Source of the DNA: DASQYE01 sp035940775
Lineage (GTDB): Bacteria; Acidobacteriota; Blastocatellia; Pyrinomonadales; Pyrinomonadaceae
Direction of reading: 5' to 3'
NCBI GenBank assembly: GCA_035940775.1
Contig: DASZEN010000033.1
Span: 62,001 to 126,000 of the forward strand
Length of the DNA: 64,000 nt
The notes under the pieces are model-generated. The model searched no databases, had not been told where the DNA came from, and was given only the letters and a program-made list of their open reading frames with translations. The position numbers and the translations under genes were made by a program. This document shows positions 8,871 through 19,249 of the stretch, one piece after another; position 1 is the first letter of the stretch; each line of letters begins with the position of its first letter.

Positions 8871-11540
8871 TCATTCATTACGCAGCGCGATCATCGGATC
8901 AATCCTGGTTGCGCGGCGCGCAGGGATGTAACAGGCCAGCAGGGCGACACACGTCAACAGCGCGGCCACGCCGACGTAGGTCAAGGGGTCGGTCGCGCTC
9001 ACGCCGAACAGCAGGCTCTTCATTAACCGCGTCACCAGTAGCGCTGCGGATAAACCTATCCCCACTCCGATCATGACGGTCATCATTCCCTGCCCTATGA
9101 CGAGTCTTAAAACATCCGATGCCTGCGCTCCGAGCGCGACCCTTATTCCTATCTCGTGCGTACGTCTTGACACGGCGTAGGACATGACGCCGTAGATTCC
9201 AATTGCGGCCAGCACGAGCGCCAGCAACCCGAAGACGGAGAAGATAGAGGCCGCGACACGCGCCGGTAAGAGCGGCAGTGCCATACGCTCTGAGAGCGGT
9301 CTGGCGCTCGCCAACGGCAGGTTCGGGTCAAGCTGCTGCACTTCGTTGCGAACTACTGCAAGCAGTTTCTGTGGGTCTGTGTCGGCGCGTGCGATGACGG
9401 TGTTGGTTCCGACGTAGGATTGCAGGAGCGGGCGACAGACGTACGGCTGCGGCGCTTCGTTCAGCCCGGCGTATTTGCCGTCCTGCACTACTCCGACGAC
9501 CTGCATCATGGGCGAATCCGGAGCGCCCAGGCTGAAGCGCTTGCCGAGCGGATCCTGATTGGGCCAGAAACGGCGTGCGAAGGTCTCGTTGACGATGGCC
9601 ACGGGCGGCGCTTGCTCGTCGTCCTGCTCTGTAAAGTCGCGCCCCTGTACGAGACGCGTGCCCATCGCCTTGAAATAACCGGGGCTGGCGCGGCTCGTCA
9701 TCGCCCTCGGCGCGTTCGCGGCTCGCTCCGGCGGCTGCCCTTCGATGAAAACCGCGCCTCTTGAGAAATGTAGGTCGACCGGAGGCAGATCGACGATCCC
9801 GGCAGACTGCACGACGGGCAATACGCGCACACGTTCAAGCAGGCGTTTCTGGAAATCGCGCCCGCGCGCGTCCGTGTAACCCTGCAAACGCAGATCGAAT
9901 GAGACTTCGACAGCGTTCTGCGGATTGAATCCGAGGTTGATCGTCTGCGCACGCTGTAAGGCGCGCAACATCAGGCCGCCGCCGACCAGCAGCACGAGCG
10001 ACAGCGCGACCTGCAAAACGATCAGGCTGCTTTTCCACCAAGAGCGACGCGTATTGCCGAACGAGGTCTCGTCCTTCAAAGCTGAGAGCAGATCGACCTT
10101 CGTCGCCTGCAACGCCGGTAACAGGCCGAACAGCAGGCCGGTCGCCAGCGATATCAGGCAGGTGAAGATGAGCACGCGATAATCCATGTGTAAATCTATC
10201 AGGAGGGGAACGTCTATCGGCGGTTTGAAGCCGACGGCGAGGCCGACGAGCCAGTAGGCCAGCAGTAATCCGAATGCGCCACTGAAGATTGCCAGCAGCA
10301 TGCTTTCCGCCATCAATTGCCGCACGAGACGCAGACGGCTTGCGCCCAAAGCGAGGCGTACCGCAATCTCTTTGCGCCGTTCGGTCGCCTGGGCCAGCAA
10401 CAGGTTCGCCAGATTCGTGCAGGCCAGCAATAACACGAAGGCGACGACGACCATCAGGAGCCCAGTGAAACCCAGCAGCGCGCTACGCATCACGCCGCTC
10501 ATAAAACCGGGCGGCCAAAGCATAACCCGCTTGCCTTCGTTTACGTCCGGATATTCCTTCTCAAGCTGTAGGGCGATGGAATTGAGGGCCGTCTGCGCCT
10601 GGGCCATGCTGACGCCGGGCTTGAGCCGTCCCTGCACAAAAAGGTATTCCGTTCCCCGCTTGTCCAGCCAACTGTTGCCGACTTCAATCTGTGCCTGCAT
10701 CGCCATCGGGAACCACAATTCGGGCGCGGCGATAATCTCCGTTCCGAAAAAGCCCTTCGGCGCGACGCCGATCACCGTGTAGCTCAGGCCGTTGACGATC
10801 AGGCTCTTGCCGATGATGGCGGGGTCAGCGCCGAAGCGCTTCTGCCATCCCTCGTAGCTTATGACCGCGACCGGATGAGCGCCCGGCAGCCGATCATCGT
10901 CGGGTGAAATCATTCGCCCCAGCGCCGCCTTCACGCCCAGCACCTCGAAATAATTGCCCGTCACGACGTAGCCCCAGAGTCTTTCGTTAACGCCGTCGTG
11001 GCTCAGGCTCAAGGGGGCGAAACGATAGGCTATGAGGCTCTCAAGGACATCGTTGCGGTCGTGAAAGTCTTTATAGTTAGGATAGGAGAATGCAGGGAAC
11101 GCGCGGTTTTCAACCACGTTCGAGAGCGACACCAGCTCTTCCGGGTTCTCGACCGGCAGGGGACGCAGTATCAGAGTATTGACCAGACTGAAGATGGCCG
11201 TGTTCGCTCCTATGCCGAGAGCCAGCGAGAGCACGGCGACGGTCGTAAAGCCCAGACTCTTAGTCAGCCTGCGAAGGCCGTAGCGCAGATCCCGGACGAG
11301 GGTTTCGATCAACGGCAAGCCTCCCTGGCTGCGGTAGTTTTCCTTCGTAGGCTCGACGCCGCCGAGCTTCAGGATCGCCTGCCGCCGCGCCTCCTGCGGC
11401 GTCATCCCGGCGCGCAGGTTATCTTCCGTATGCAGTTGGAGATGGCTTTCCAACTCCTCCGCTAATTCCCGTTCTCGCTTCTCGCGGCTGAACAAACCAA
11501 TCAGGCGCACGGCGAGCGCGCGTAATCGTCGAATGTGCAT
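8871..11540 (-). CDS. ADOP-type ABC transporter permease (MacB/FtsX-like, duplicated)
   Basis: The product is 889 residues from the ATG at 11540. That ATG overlaps the TGA of padR by one base (TGATG); an upstream in-frame start at 11597 would lie deep inside padR and is not used. A cytoplasmic prefix (REKRERELAEELESHLQLHTEDN) leads to a first MacB-type periplasmic domain and FtsX unit, then a second copy ending in VALGAQASDVLRLVIGQGM and a typical C-terminal RRATRIDPMIALRNE. This is the acidobacterial duplicated orphan permease layout: two permease halves in one chain, with no ATPase gene beside it. The substrate is unknown. PadR probably regulates it. Confidence 0.9.
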   Translation of the reverse strand: MHIRRLRALAVRLIGLFSREKRERELAEELESHLQLHTEDNLRAGMTPQEARRQAILKLGGVEPTKENYRSQGGLPLIETLVRDLRYGLRRLTKSLGFTTVAVLSLALGIGANTAIFSLVNTLILRPLPVENPEELVSLSNVVENRAFPAFSYPNYKDFHDRNDVLESLIAYRFAPLSLSHDGVNERLWGYVVTGNYFEVLGVKAALGRMISPDDDRLPGAHPVAVISYEGWQKRFGADPAIIGKSLIVNGLSYTVIGVAPKGFFGTEIIAAPELWFPMAMQAQIEVGNSWLDKRGTEYLFVQGRLKPGVSMAQAQTALNSIALQLEKEYPDVNEGKRVMLWPPGFMSGVMRSALLGFTGLLMVVVAFVLLLACTNLANLLLAQATERRKEIAVRLALGASRLRLVRQLMAESMLLAIFSGAFGLLLAYWLVGLAVGFKPPIDVPLLIDLHMDYRVLIFTCLISLATGLLFGLLPALQATKVDLLSALKDETSFGNTRRSWWKSSLIVLQVALSLVLLVGGGLMLRALQRAQTINLGFNPQNAVEVSFDLRLQGYTDARGRDFQKRLLERVRVLPVVQSAGIVDLPPVDLHFSRGAVFIEGQPPERAANAPRAMTSRASPGYFKAMGTRLVQGRDFTEQDDEQAPPVAIVNETFARRFWPNQDPLGKRFSLGAPDSPMMQVVGVVQDGKYAGLNEAPQPYVCRPLLQSYVGTNTVIARADTDPQKLLAVVRNEVQQLDPNLPLASARPLSERMALPLLPARVAASIFSVFGLLALVLAAIGIYGVMSYAVSRRTHEIGIRVALGAQASDVLRLVIGQGMMTVMIGVGIGLSAALLVTRLMKSLLFGVSATDPLTYVGVAALLTCVALLACYIPARRATRIDPMIALRNE

Positions 11541-11881
11541 CAAGACTCCTTTGCAGGGGCGAAGAACCGCGCCAGGATGGCTGTGGTCTGCTCCCATTCA
11601 CGCGCCTCTTTTTCCAGTTGCTTGCGGCCCGCGCGGGTCAACTTGTAATACTTGGCCTGACGATTATTGTCCGAGACGCCCCACTCCGGCTTGACGTAGC
11701 CCTCCTGCTCAAGCTTGAGCAATGCCGGATAGATCGTGCCGTAGTTGATCGAGAGCAAGTCGCCGCTCGTCTGCTCGATCCGGCGTGCGATGCCGTAGCC
11801 GTGCAGCGGCCCCATCGCTTCGAGCGTCTTCAGCACCATAAGTGCGAGCGTGCCCTGCCAAACGTCCGCCTTGTCGCTCAT
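11540..11881 (-). CDS. PadR family transcriptional regulator
   Basis: This 113-residue winged-helix protein shows the PadR core: GTLALMVLKTLEAMGPLHGYGIARRI, then INYGTIYPALLKLEQEGYV and the wing KYYKLTRAGRKQLE. An AGGAG site lies 8 bases before the ATG. Such small PadR proteins are dimeric repressors. In acidobacteria they are commonly translated just ahead of ADOP permeases, as here with a one-base stop/start overlap. Its operator was not identified; no clear ATGT/ACAT dyad was seen in the 110 bases upstream. Confidence 0.93.
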   Translation of the reverse strand: MSDKADVWQGTLALMVLKTLEAMGPLHGYGIARRIEQTSGDLLSINYGTIYPALLKLEQEGYVKPEWGVSDNNRQAKYYKLTRAGRKQLEKEAREWEQTTAILARFFAPAKES

Positions 11882-11991
11882 AATTGACTACTCCTGATTG
11901 ATTGCCCGGACGGCGTGAACAACCGACGCGATTCATGGCGAGCCGAGCTTACGGCGCTCCGGGTTTCCGGGCGACGCGTCCGTCTTTCGGC

Positions 11992-12108
11992 TCACCCTCC
12001 GTGCAGGCGCTTGATGAATCCGACCAGATCGGTGACGTTCCTCGCCACCCACAGCAGGACGACTAGTGCGACCACGATCAGCCCGGCGGCTACAAGTTTT
12101 CTTCTCAT
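11992..12108 (-). CDS. Small single-span membrane protein (38 residues)
   Basis: The short frame starts at an ATG preceded by GGGGGAAA and encodes a positively charged start (MRRK), a hydrophobic span (about residues 5-21, LVAAGLIVVALVVLLWV) and a short amphipathic tail ending in RLHGG. It lies 110 bases upstream of padR on the same strand and may be the first gene of that unit. The membrane topology, ribosome site and position all support a real gene, but no family is recognised. Confidence 0.55.
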   Translation of the reverse strand: MRRKLVAAGLIVVALVVLLWVARNVTDLVGFIKRLHGG

Positions 12109-12265
12109 CGCGTTTCCCCCGCACACGCTCGCGCCCTCGCGCGTCGAGCGGGGCTCCTATTGGTTAGGCATAGGAATATCGCACACTTCGTATTGGAAGG
12201 CAATAGGAAAAACCGGCGGCGTTTATCCTGCCCGGTTCGAGCCGTGAGAGGAACCGCCATTTCGG

Positions 12266-12284
12266 CTCAGGCCGCTGGCCTGAG
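12266..12284. other. Perfect 8-base-pair hairpin
   Basis: CTCAGGCC and GGCCTGAG flank a 3-base loop (GCT). It sits between the divergent units, has no T tract and is upstream of the predicted rightward promoter. It could be a protein-binding dyad or an RNA structure on the leftward leader. Confidence 0.35.
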
Positions 12285-12389
12285 GCTCTTCGTTCATCCC
12301 TGCGATCACCCGTCGATACACTCACCCACAGATAGGTGTCGCAGCCGACTTGATTTCGACCCTGTTCACATTTGGCCGCTTCTTCGATA

Positions 12390-12418
12390 TTGACTCGAAT
12401 GCGCGACTTATATATATT
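12390..12418 (+). promoter_or_regulatory. Predicted promoter of the glycosyltransferase gene
   Basis: TTGACT (12390-12395) and TATATT (12413-12418) are separated by exactly 17 bases, inside an AT-rich patch. Transcription from here would give a leader of about 205 bases before the glycosyltransferase start. It could also feed the injection-system genes downstream, since no strong terminator is seen between them. Confidence 0.65.
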
Positions 12419-12602
12419 CAGCCCTCACCTCGTCCGAAGTTAAAGCGGCTGATACTTAGAGCCTGCAATCGCGCATCCTCATTGTTTCAGCATAAAACAC
12501 CCACAATCACGACCAGAAAGCAGGCTCTGCCGATTTCCGAACTCACTAAGGTTGGCTCTTTTTCTCAAGCGGTTTTAATACTTTCTTCACGCTCCACCCG
12601 GC

Positions 12603-12623
12603 CTTAGACGCTCAGCGTCTAAG
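12603..12623. promoter_or_regulatory. 21-base perfect palindrome just before the glycosyltransferase gene
   Basis: CTTAGACGCT and AGCGTCTAAG are exact reverse complements around a single central C. The element ends 9 bases before the GTG start at 12633. It could be an operator for a dimeric regulator, or an mRNA hairpin affecting translation initiation. Confidence 0.55.
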
Positions 12624-12632
12624 AGAAAATTT

Positions 12633-15017
12633 GTGGCCCTCATGAGCACCAGCCAGTCACAGGCGAACGGGACATCCACACCTCTTGTGAGCTGTATTAT
12701 GCCAACGCGAAACCGGCGGCGTTTTGTCGGTCAGGCCGTCTGGTATTTTCAGCGACAGGATTACCCTCATAAAGAATTGATCGTCCTCGATGACGGCGAG
12801 GATAGCGTTGCCGACCTGATTCCGGCTGACGAGCGCATCCGTTACGTACGTCTTGACCGGCCTCTCGCGCTCGGGGCGAAGCGCAATCTTGGCTGCGAGC
12901 TGAGTCGCGGCGAGCTGATCGCTCACTGGGACGACGACGACTGGATGGCCCCGCACCGGCTCAGCTTCCAAGTCGAACAGCTATTGATGAGCGGCGCTGA
13001 TGTCTGTGGCGCGCGCCAACTGCTTTTCTACAGGCCCTCGGCTGGCGAGGCGTGGCTCTACTGTTATCCGCACGAGGCGCGTCCCTGGCTCGCGGGCGGA
13101 ACCCTGCTTTACCGCCGCGCCACATGGGAGACGCATCGCTTTCCGGAAATCAATATCGGTGAAGATAACGCCTTTATCTGGCGACTGCCTCCCGAAAGCC
13201 TTCACGCTGTTGCGGACTCCTCTTTCTACGTGGCCCTCATACATTCCGGCAATACGAGCGCCAAAAACCTTGCAGACCCACGCTGGCACAAACGCCTGCT
13301 GAACGAGATCAGCGGTCTGTTTGCCCTCGACTCGGACTTTTACGCTGCCCTGCGCAACGGTCACGCCGTGGTGCCCCGCAAGAGCAATCCGCCCTTCTAC
13401 GCGGCGTCTGCGCAGGCGAACGAGAACGGCTCACACAAGCGATGCGACAGTTTGGCGATCTGCGCCAGCGAGGCCGAGGAATTGCCGCTGGTCTCCTGCA
13501 TCATGCCTACCTATAATCGCCGACCGTTTTTGTCGCAGGCCATCGAATATTTCAAGCGACAGGACTACCCGCGGCGCGAGCTAATCATCGTTGACGATGG
13601 CACAGATGCCATTGGCAAGCTGATTCCGCGAGACCCGTCCATCCGTTACATACACCTGCCCGACAAGCGTAGCATTGGCGCAAAACGCAATCGCGCCTGC
13701 GAGGCTGCGCGGGGACAGCTCATTATCCTTTGGGACGATGATGACTGGTACGCTGACGACCGCATCTCCTATCAGGTAGCGCCGCTCGTCGCAGGCTCGG
13801 CCGACGTTACAGCCCTGGGTAACGGCCTCTTCTACTATCTACCGACGCGTCAGTTCTGGGCATGTACCTCGCAACTACACGCGCGCATGTTTTATCAGGG
13901 AATCGTCGGCGGCACGCTCGCCTTCCGGAAAAGCCTGTGGGGCGAGAAGGTGCGCTTTCCGAATATTTCAGAGCGCGAGGATGCTGTATTTCTGGAAATG
14001 ATGTTGAAGCGCGGCGCGCGACTTGAAAAGCTGAGCAACGACGGAGTGTTCGTCTATATTCGACACGAGGCCAACACGTGGCGCTTTACGCTCGGCACTT
14101 TTCTGGACAACGGGTGGCGACAGGTCTCGCCGCCGCAGTTTTTATCCGAGCAGGACTGCAAATTCTACGGCATCGCACGCCCGAAAGCGCCGGACGCTCA
14201 AGGTCGCACGGCGGCCCGGAATCAACCGGCCCGAGCGGCCGCGCCTGAGCCGCCACTGGTCTCCTGCATTCTCACCACCGGGAACAGAATGCCCTTCCTG
14301 AAGCAGGCGATCAAGTACTTTCAGAATCAGACCTATGCGAACAAGGAACTCATCGTCGTCGATGACGGATTGGAACCGGCCGAGGCTTTGATCCCGGAGG
14401 ACGAGAGGATCAAGTATTTGAGACTCGACGGCCATGTCCCTCTGGGCACAAAACTGAACATCGGGATTGAAAACTCGCGCGGCGAGATCATTCAGAAACT
14501 GGATGATGACGACTACTATCATCCGAGGTTTTTGGAGGCCACGGTCGGCGCGCTCTCCGGTCACGACCCGCTCGATTTCATCGTCGGGTTCGGCTGTTTT
14601 CTGGTCTTTATAGTGAGCACGGGCGAGCTGAAGTTCTCCGGTCAGGGTTGGTGCGCGGGCCAAACGCTCTGCTTTTACAGACAACTCTGGGAGAAGAAGC
14701 CTTTCCGAGACGTGCCCATGGCAGTAGATGCCTTGTTCCTGGAGGATCACCCCGTACAGCAAATCAGGATCGAAGAACCCGAGTTGTTCATTACCGTTCG
14801 ACACGAGGCGGGCCACCTCTGGACTACTATGGGCCAACTCGACGTGACCGAATACTTCAAACGACAACCGAATTACTCCAAGTCTCTGGCCGAATGCGTG
14901 TCGGCTGAGAATCTGGCCTTCTATGAAAGGCTGCGGGATGATTTTTCACAATCCGAGACGGAGAGCGTAGGTCAGACGACTGACGCTCATTTGACGGCGC
15001 TCAACCTTGCCACCTAG
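12633..15017 (+). CDS. Triple-domain family 2 glycosyltransferase
   Basis: The 794-residue protein has three tandem GT-A domains. Each starts with a PLVSCI segment (about residues 17, 285 and 547). Each has an Asp pair after the second strand (ELIVLDDG, ELIIVDDG, ELIVVDDG) and an acidic metal-binding run (WDDDDW, WDDDDW, LDDDDY). A C-terminal RHEA segment recurs in domains 2 and 3. No membrane segment or signal peptide is visible, so it should be cytoplasmic. GTG at 12633 has a weak AAGAG site; ATG at 12642 is the alternative. The acceptor is unknown. Its place 126 bases ahead of the injection-system genes suggests, but does not show, glycosylation of a system component. Confidence 0.85.
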   Translation: MALMSTSQSQANGTSTPLVSCIMPTRNRRRFVGQAVWYFQRQDYPHKELIVLDDGEDSVADLIPADERIRYVRLDRPLALGAKRNLGCELSRGELIAHWDDDDWMAPHRLSFQVEQLLMSGADVCGARQLLFYRPSAGEAWLYCYPHEARPWLAGGTLLYRRATWETHRFPEINIGEDNAFIWRLPPESLHAVADSSFYVALIHSGNTSAKNLADPRWHKRLLNEISGLFALDSDFYAALRNGHAVVPRKSNPPFYAASAQANENGSHKRCDSLAICASEAEELPLVSCIMPTYNRRPFLSQAIEYFKRQDYPRRELIIVDDGTDAIGKLIPRDPSIRYIHLPDKRSIGAKRNRACEAARGQLIILWDDDDWYADDRISYQVAPLVAGSADVTALGNGLFYYLPTRQFWACTSQLHARMFYQGIVGGTLAFRKSLWGEKVRFPNISEREDAVFLEMMLKRGARLEKLSNDGVFVYIRHEANTWRFTLGTFLDNGWRQVSPPQFLSEQDCKFYGIARPKAPDAQGRTAARNQPARAAAPEPPLVSCILTTGNRMPFLKQAIKYFQNQTYANKELIVVDDGLEPAEALIPEDERIKYLRLDGHVPLGTKLNIGIENSRGEIIQKLDDDDYYHPRFLEATVGALSGHDPLDFIVGFGCFLVFIVSTGELKFSGQGWCAGQTLCFYRQLWEKKPFRDVPMAVDALFLEDHPVQQIRIEEPELFITVRHEAGHLWTTMGQLDVTEYFKRQPNYSKSLAECVSAENLAFYERLRDDFSQSETESVGQTTDAHLTALNLAT

Positions 15018-15143
15018 ACAAAGCGAGCTGAATGCAAGACCCGCAATCGCTTTCAGGTCGGCAGTTCGTCCGGCAATCGCCCCGGAGTGTCAGCGAACGC
15101 TCCCCGTGCGGCTCTGAAACAGTTAAGAAAGAAGGAGGAATCC

Positions 15144-16781
<1,638 letters not shown>

Positions 16782-16792
16782 AGGAGAATACG

Positions 16793-17320
16793 ATGGCCCA
16801 GTTCAGCGTCAACACACAACGATTCGACCCCTACAAGAATTTCAAATTCCGCGTCAAGTGGGATGGCCGCTACGTCGCGGGCATCAGCAAAGTGGGCGGC
16901 CTGAAGCGGACGACCGACGTGGTCAAGCATCGCGAGGGCGGCGACCCGAGCAGCAGTCGCAAATCGCCGGGCCGCACCGAATACGACCCCATCTCGCTTG
17001 ATCGCGGCGTGACCCACGATACGGAGTTCGAGAAGTGGGCCAACAAGGTTTGGAACTTCGGCTCCGGCCTCGGCAGTGAAGTCTCGCTCAAAGATTTTCG
17101 CAAAGACATGATTATCGAAGTCTATAACGAGGCCGGGCAGTTGGCCCTTGCTTACAAGGTCTATCGCTGCTGGGTCTCGGAATACCAGGCGATGCCCGAT
17201 CTGGACGCCAACGCCAATGCCGTCGCCATCCAGCATATAAAGCTGGAGAACGAGGGCTGGGAGCGCGATTACGAGGTGACGGAGCCGAGCGAGCCGACTT
17301 TCACAGAGCCCGCGACCTGA
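16793..17320 (+). CDS. eCIS inner tube protein (gp19/Hcp-like)
   Basis: This 175-residue protein matches the T4 gp19-like tube family in length and motifs: FDPYKNFKFRVKWDGRYVAGISKVGGLKR at the N-terminus and YKVYRCWVSEYQAMPDLDANANAVAIQHIKLENEGWERD near the end. These subunits stack as hexameric rings to form the channel that carries cargo. It follows the sheath by 11 bases with an AAGGAG site. It is the only typical tube gene; a second, larger tube-like protein is encoded at 25962. Confidence 0.95.
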   Translation: MAQFSVNTQRFDPYKNFKFRVKWDGRYVAGISKVGGLKRTTDVVKHREGGDPSSSRKSPGRTEYDPISLDRGVTHDTEFEKWANKVWNFGSGLGSEVSLKDFRKDMIIEVYNEAGQLALAYKVYRCWVSEYQAMPDLDANANAVAIQHIKLENEGWERDYEVTEPSEPTFTEPAT

Positions 17321-17324
17321 AGCC

Positions 17325-18062
17325 ATGCGCCCTTTAACTGCGGATGACATCATCCGTATCTGGGAGCGGGGCCACGGGCAGGACTCTGCCGGGCGGGCCG
17401 TGACGGTGCTGGCCGCAGCCTTTCCCGAAAAGCGGGGCGAAGAGTTGTGGCAGCTCAGCCTGGGCCAACGCAACGCCGACCTGTTCGGCGTGCGCGAACA
17501 GCTCTTCGGCCCTGAGCTACAGGCTTTCTCGGAATGCCCCGGCTGCGGCGAGCACCTGGAGTTTGCTTTGAGCGCCCGCGCGTTTCGCAGCATTGCTTCG
17601 GCCAAACCACCGGACACGGAACTTTATCTTGAGGCGGAAGGCTACGCTCTGCGTTTCCGGCTGCTCGACAGTCTCGATCTGAGGGCCGCAGCCGCAGCCC
17701 CGGATGTCGGCGCGGCGCGCAAGCGGCTGGTCGAGCGTTGCGTGCTTGAGGCGCATCGCCATGAAAAGCCCGTGGCCGTCGAGGAGTTGCCGGAAGCGGT
17801 TATCGAGCGGCTGTCAACACGCCTCGCGCAGTCTGACCCGCAAGCCGAAGTGCTCGTCGATCTGACGTGCCCTGCTTGTGAGTTCAAATGGCAGATTCCC
17901 TTCGACATCGCCTCGTTCTTCTACATGGAGATCAGCGCGCAGGCGCGCCGTCTGCTTCGTGAAGTTCACATCCTGGCGCACGCCTATGCGTGGCGCGAGG
18001 CCGATATTCTAGCGATGAGCGCGCGCCGCCGACAGTATTATCTGGAGATGTTGGGCCAATGA
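17325..18062 (+). CDS. eCIS conserved protein with four-cysteine zinc-ribbon-like motif
   Basis: The 245-residue product begins with MRPLTADDIIRIWERG and has CPGC at about residues 72-75 and CPAC in the LTCPACEFKW stretch at about 183-186. Together these make a plausible four-cysteine zinc site. Proteins of this type follow the tube gene in many eCIS loci, and some are annotated as T4 baseplate-like. The C-terminal half is helical and charged. It starts 4 bases after the tube gene and overlaps the next gene by ATGA. A baseplate or assembly role is inference from context. Confidence 0.7.
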   Translation: MRPLTADDIIRIWERGHGQDSAGRAVTVLAAAFPEKRGEELWQLSLGQRNADLFGVREQLFGPELQAFSECPGCGEHLEFALSARAFRSIASAKPPDTELYLEAEGYALRFRLLDSLDLRAAAAAPDVGAARKRLVERCVLEAHRHEKPVAVEELPEAVIERLSTRLAQSDPQAEVLVDLTCPACEFKWQIPFDIASFFYMEISAQARRLLREVHILAHAYAWREADILAMSARRRQYYLEMLGQ

Positions 18063-19249
18063 CCGATTTTCTGAAAAGAGTTTCGCAAATGGCGCTCGGC
18101 CAGCCGCCCGTGGTCGAGCCGCTCCTCGTCTCGCGCTACGCGCCCGCGACGCCTGCGGCGGACGCGAGTTTGTTTGATAGTTCTTACAGCCCCCTTGAAG
18201 AGCGCCGGTTTGAGAGCGGGCTCTCGCACGCGCCCGGGATGTTTTCGACCGAAGCGCCCCTGACGGAGTACCCCTCGGAGCAGGCGCAGAGGTCTCATAG
18301 CGAAGCACCCTCGCCCGCGCCGCCGACAACGGTCGCGGGCCCAACAGGCGGCCTCTATCAGGAGCAGGCTGCCGCTAACGATAGGCGACCCGAAGGCTCC
18401 GCCCCGCTTTTGCAAGAGCCCGGCACCACGAAGGCTGCAAGCTCACTTTTGCCTCCATCAGGGGGCGCGAGTGAGCGCGCGGCGCTCATGAGAGAGCCTT
18501 TCCGTTCATCGACTTCACAAACCCTTGCTCCACTTAACGCGCAAGGGCCCAATGGGCCTGTGAGAGATGATGATAAGGCCGGGCCGATGGAGCTATCGCG
18601 GGCTCGCATGACGCCACCAGACGCGGAGCGAGAGCAATGGCGGACGAGCATGTTTGATGGCGTAGACCATGCCACGCCCGGCGTTGAAATGCTCGCCGCC
18701 AGAGTAATGGATGCGAGGAATGTGAGGAACGCAAGTGAGGCGAGCGATGATCCGCATACAGCGCCGGACGCCGCCGACTCCCGGTCAAACCCGCGCCAGG
18801 GGGGAGCTGCTTTTAAGGACACGTATGAGAGCATACAGCGCGCCAATGAAAACGAGCGAAGCTCGCGGTTGATGCCGTTCCTGGCAATGGCTCCGATTGA
18901 TCGTAGAGGTTCCGTGCAAGACGGCTTCACGCCAGGCGCGCGCACGGAGCATGACACGGAAGCTCTTCGGACGGGCCGGAGAGGCGAATCCTCCATGCCC
19001 CTTAGAAGCGACTCGAACTCGTTTGCACAACCCGCACCGGGACGCGCCGATTCACATTTGCTCTCGTCGCCGGACGACGGCGCTTCAAACGGCTCGCACG
19101 AGCGCGTCATTCACATCACAATCGGGCGCGTGGAAGTGCGCGCCGTAATGCCCTCGACGCCGCCAAAGCCCGTCGTATCGCCTGCGCCGCCTGCGCCGAA
19201 GCTGTCGCTCGACGAATATTTGCGGCAGCACAACGGGAGGCCGCGATGA
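18059..19249 (+). CDS. Disordered eCIS-associated protein
   Basis: The start is the ATG at 18059 that overlaps the previous stop (ATGA), giving 396 residues. Most of the chain (about 40-340) is low-complexity, rich in Ser, Pro, Ala, Arg and Glu and probably disordered. Only the ends look structured: MTDFLKRVSQMALGQPP, and a C-terminal RVIHITIGRVEVRAVMP followed by LSLDEYLRQHNG. The C-terminal piece resembles a short module often seen at this place in eCIS loci. No enzyme motif is visible. It could be a linker, an assembly factor or, given the lack of any other candidate, a highly diverged length-determining protein. Confidence 0.7.
   Translation: MTDFLKRVSQMALGQPPVVEPLLVSRYAPATPAADASLFDSSYSPLEERRFESGLSHAPGMFSTEAPLTEYPSEQAQRSHSEAPSPAPPTTVAGPTGGLYQEQAAANDRRPEGSAPLLQEPGTTKAASSLLPPSGGASERAALMREPFRSSTSQTLAPLNAQGPNGPVRDDDKAGPMELSRARMTPPDAEREQWRTSMFDGVDHATPGVEMLAARVMDARNVRNASEASDDPHTAPDAADSRSNPRQGGAAFKDTYESIQRANENERSSRLMPFLAMAPIDRRGSVQDGFTPGARTEHDTEALRTGRRGESSMPLRSDSNSFAQPAPGRADSHLLSSPDDGASNGSHERVIHITIGRVEVRAVMPSTPPKPVVSPAPPAPKLSLDEYLRQHNGRPR

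Larger units (their letters stand above)
12109..12632. other. 524-base non-coding region between the divergent peptide and glycosyltransferase genes
   Basis: No convincing gene is present. The region holds a strong hairpin (12266-12284), a well-formed rightward promoter (12390-12418) and a 21-base palindrome (12603-12623) just ahead of the glycosyltransferase. The AT-rich part (about 12380-12500) contrasts with the GC-rich surroundings. The rest shows nothing I can name. Confidence 0.6.

Noticed and set aside
11933..12124. A 63-codon basic frame on the minus strand
   Set aside because: It overlaps the better-supported 38-residue membrane peptide in another frame and has a composition typical of a shadow frame.
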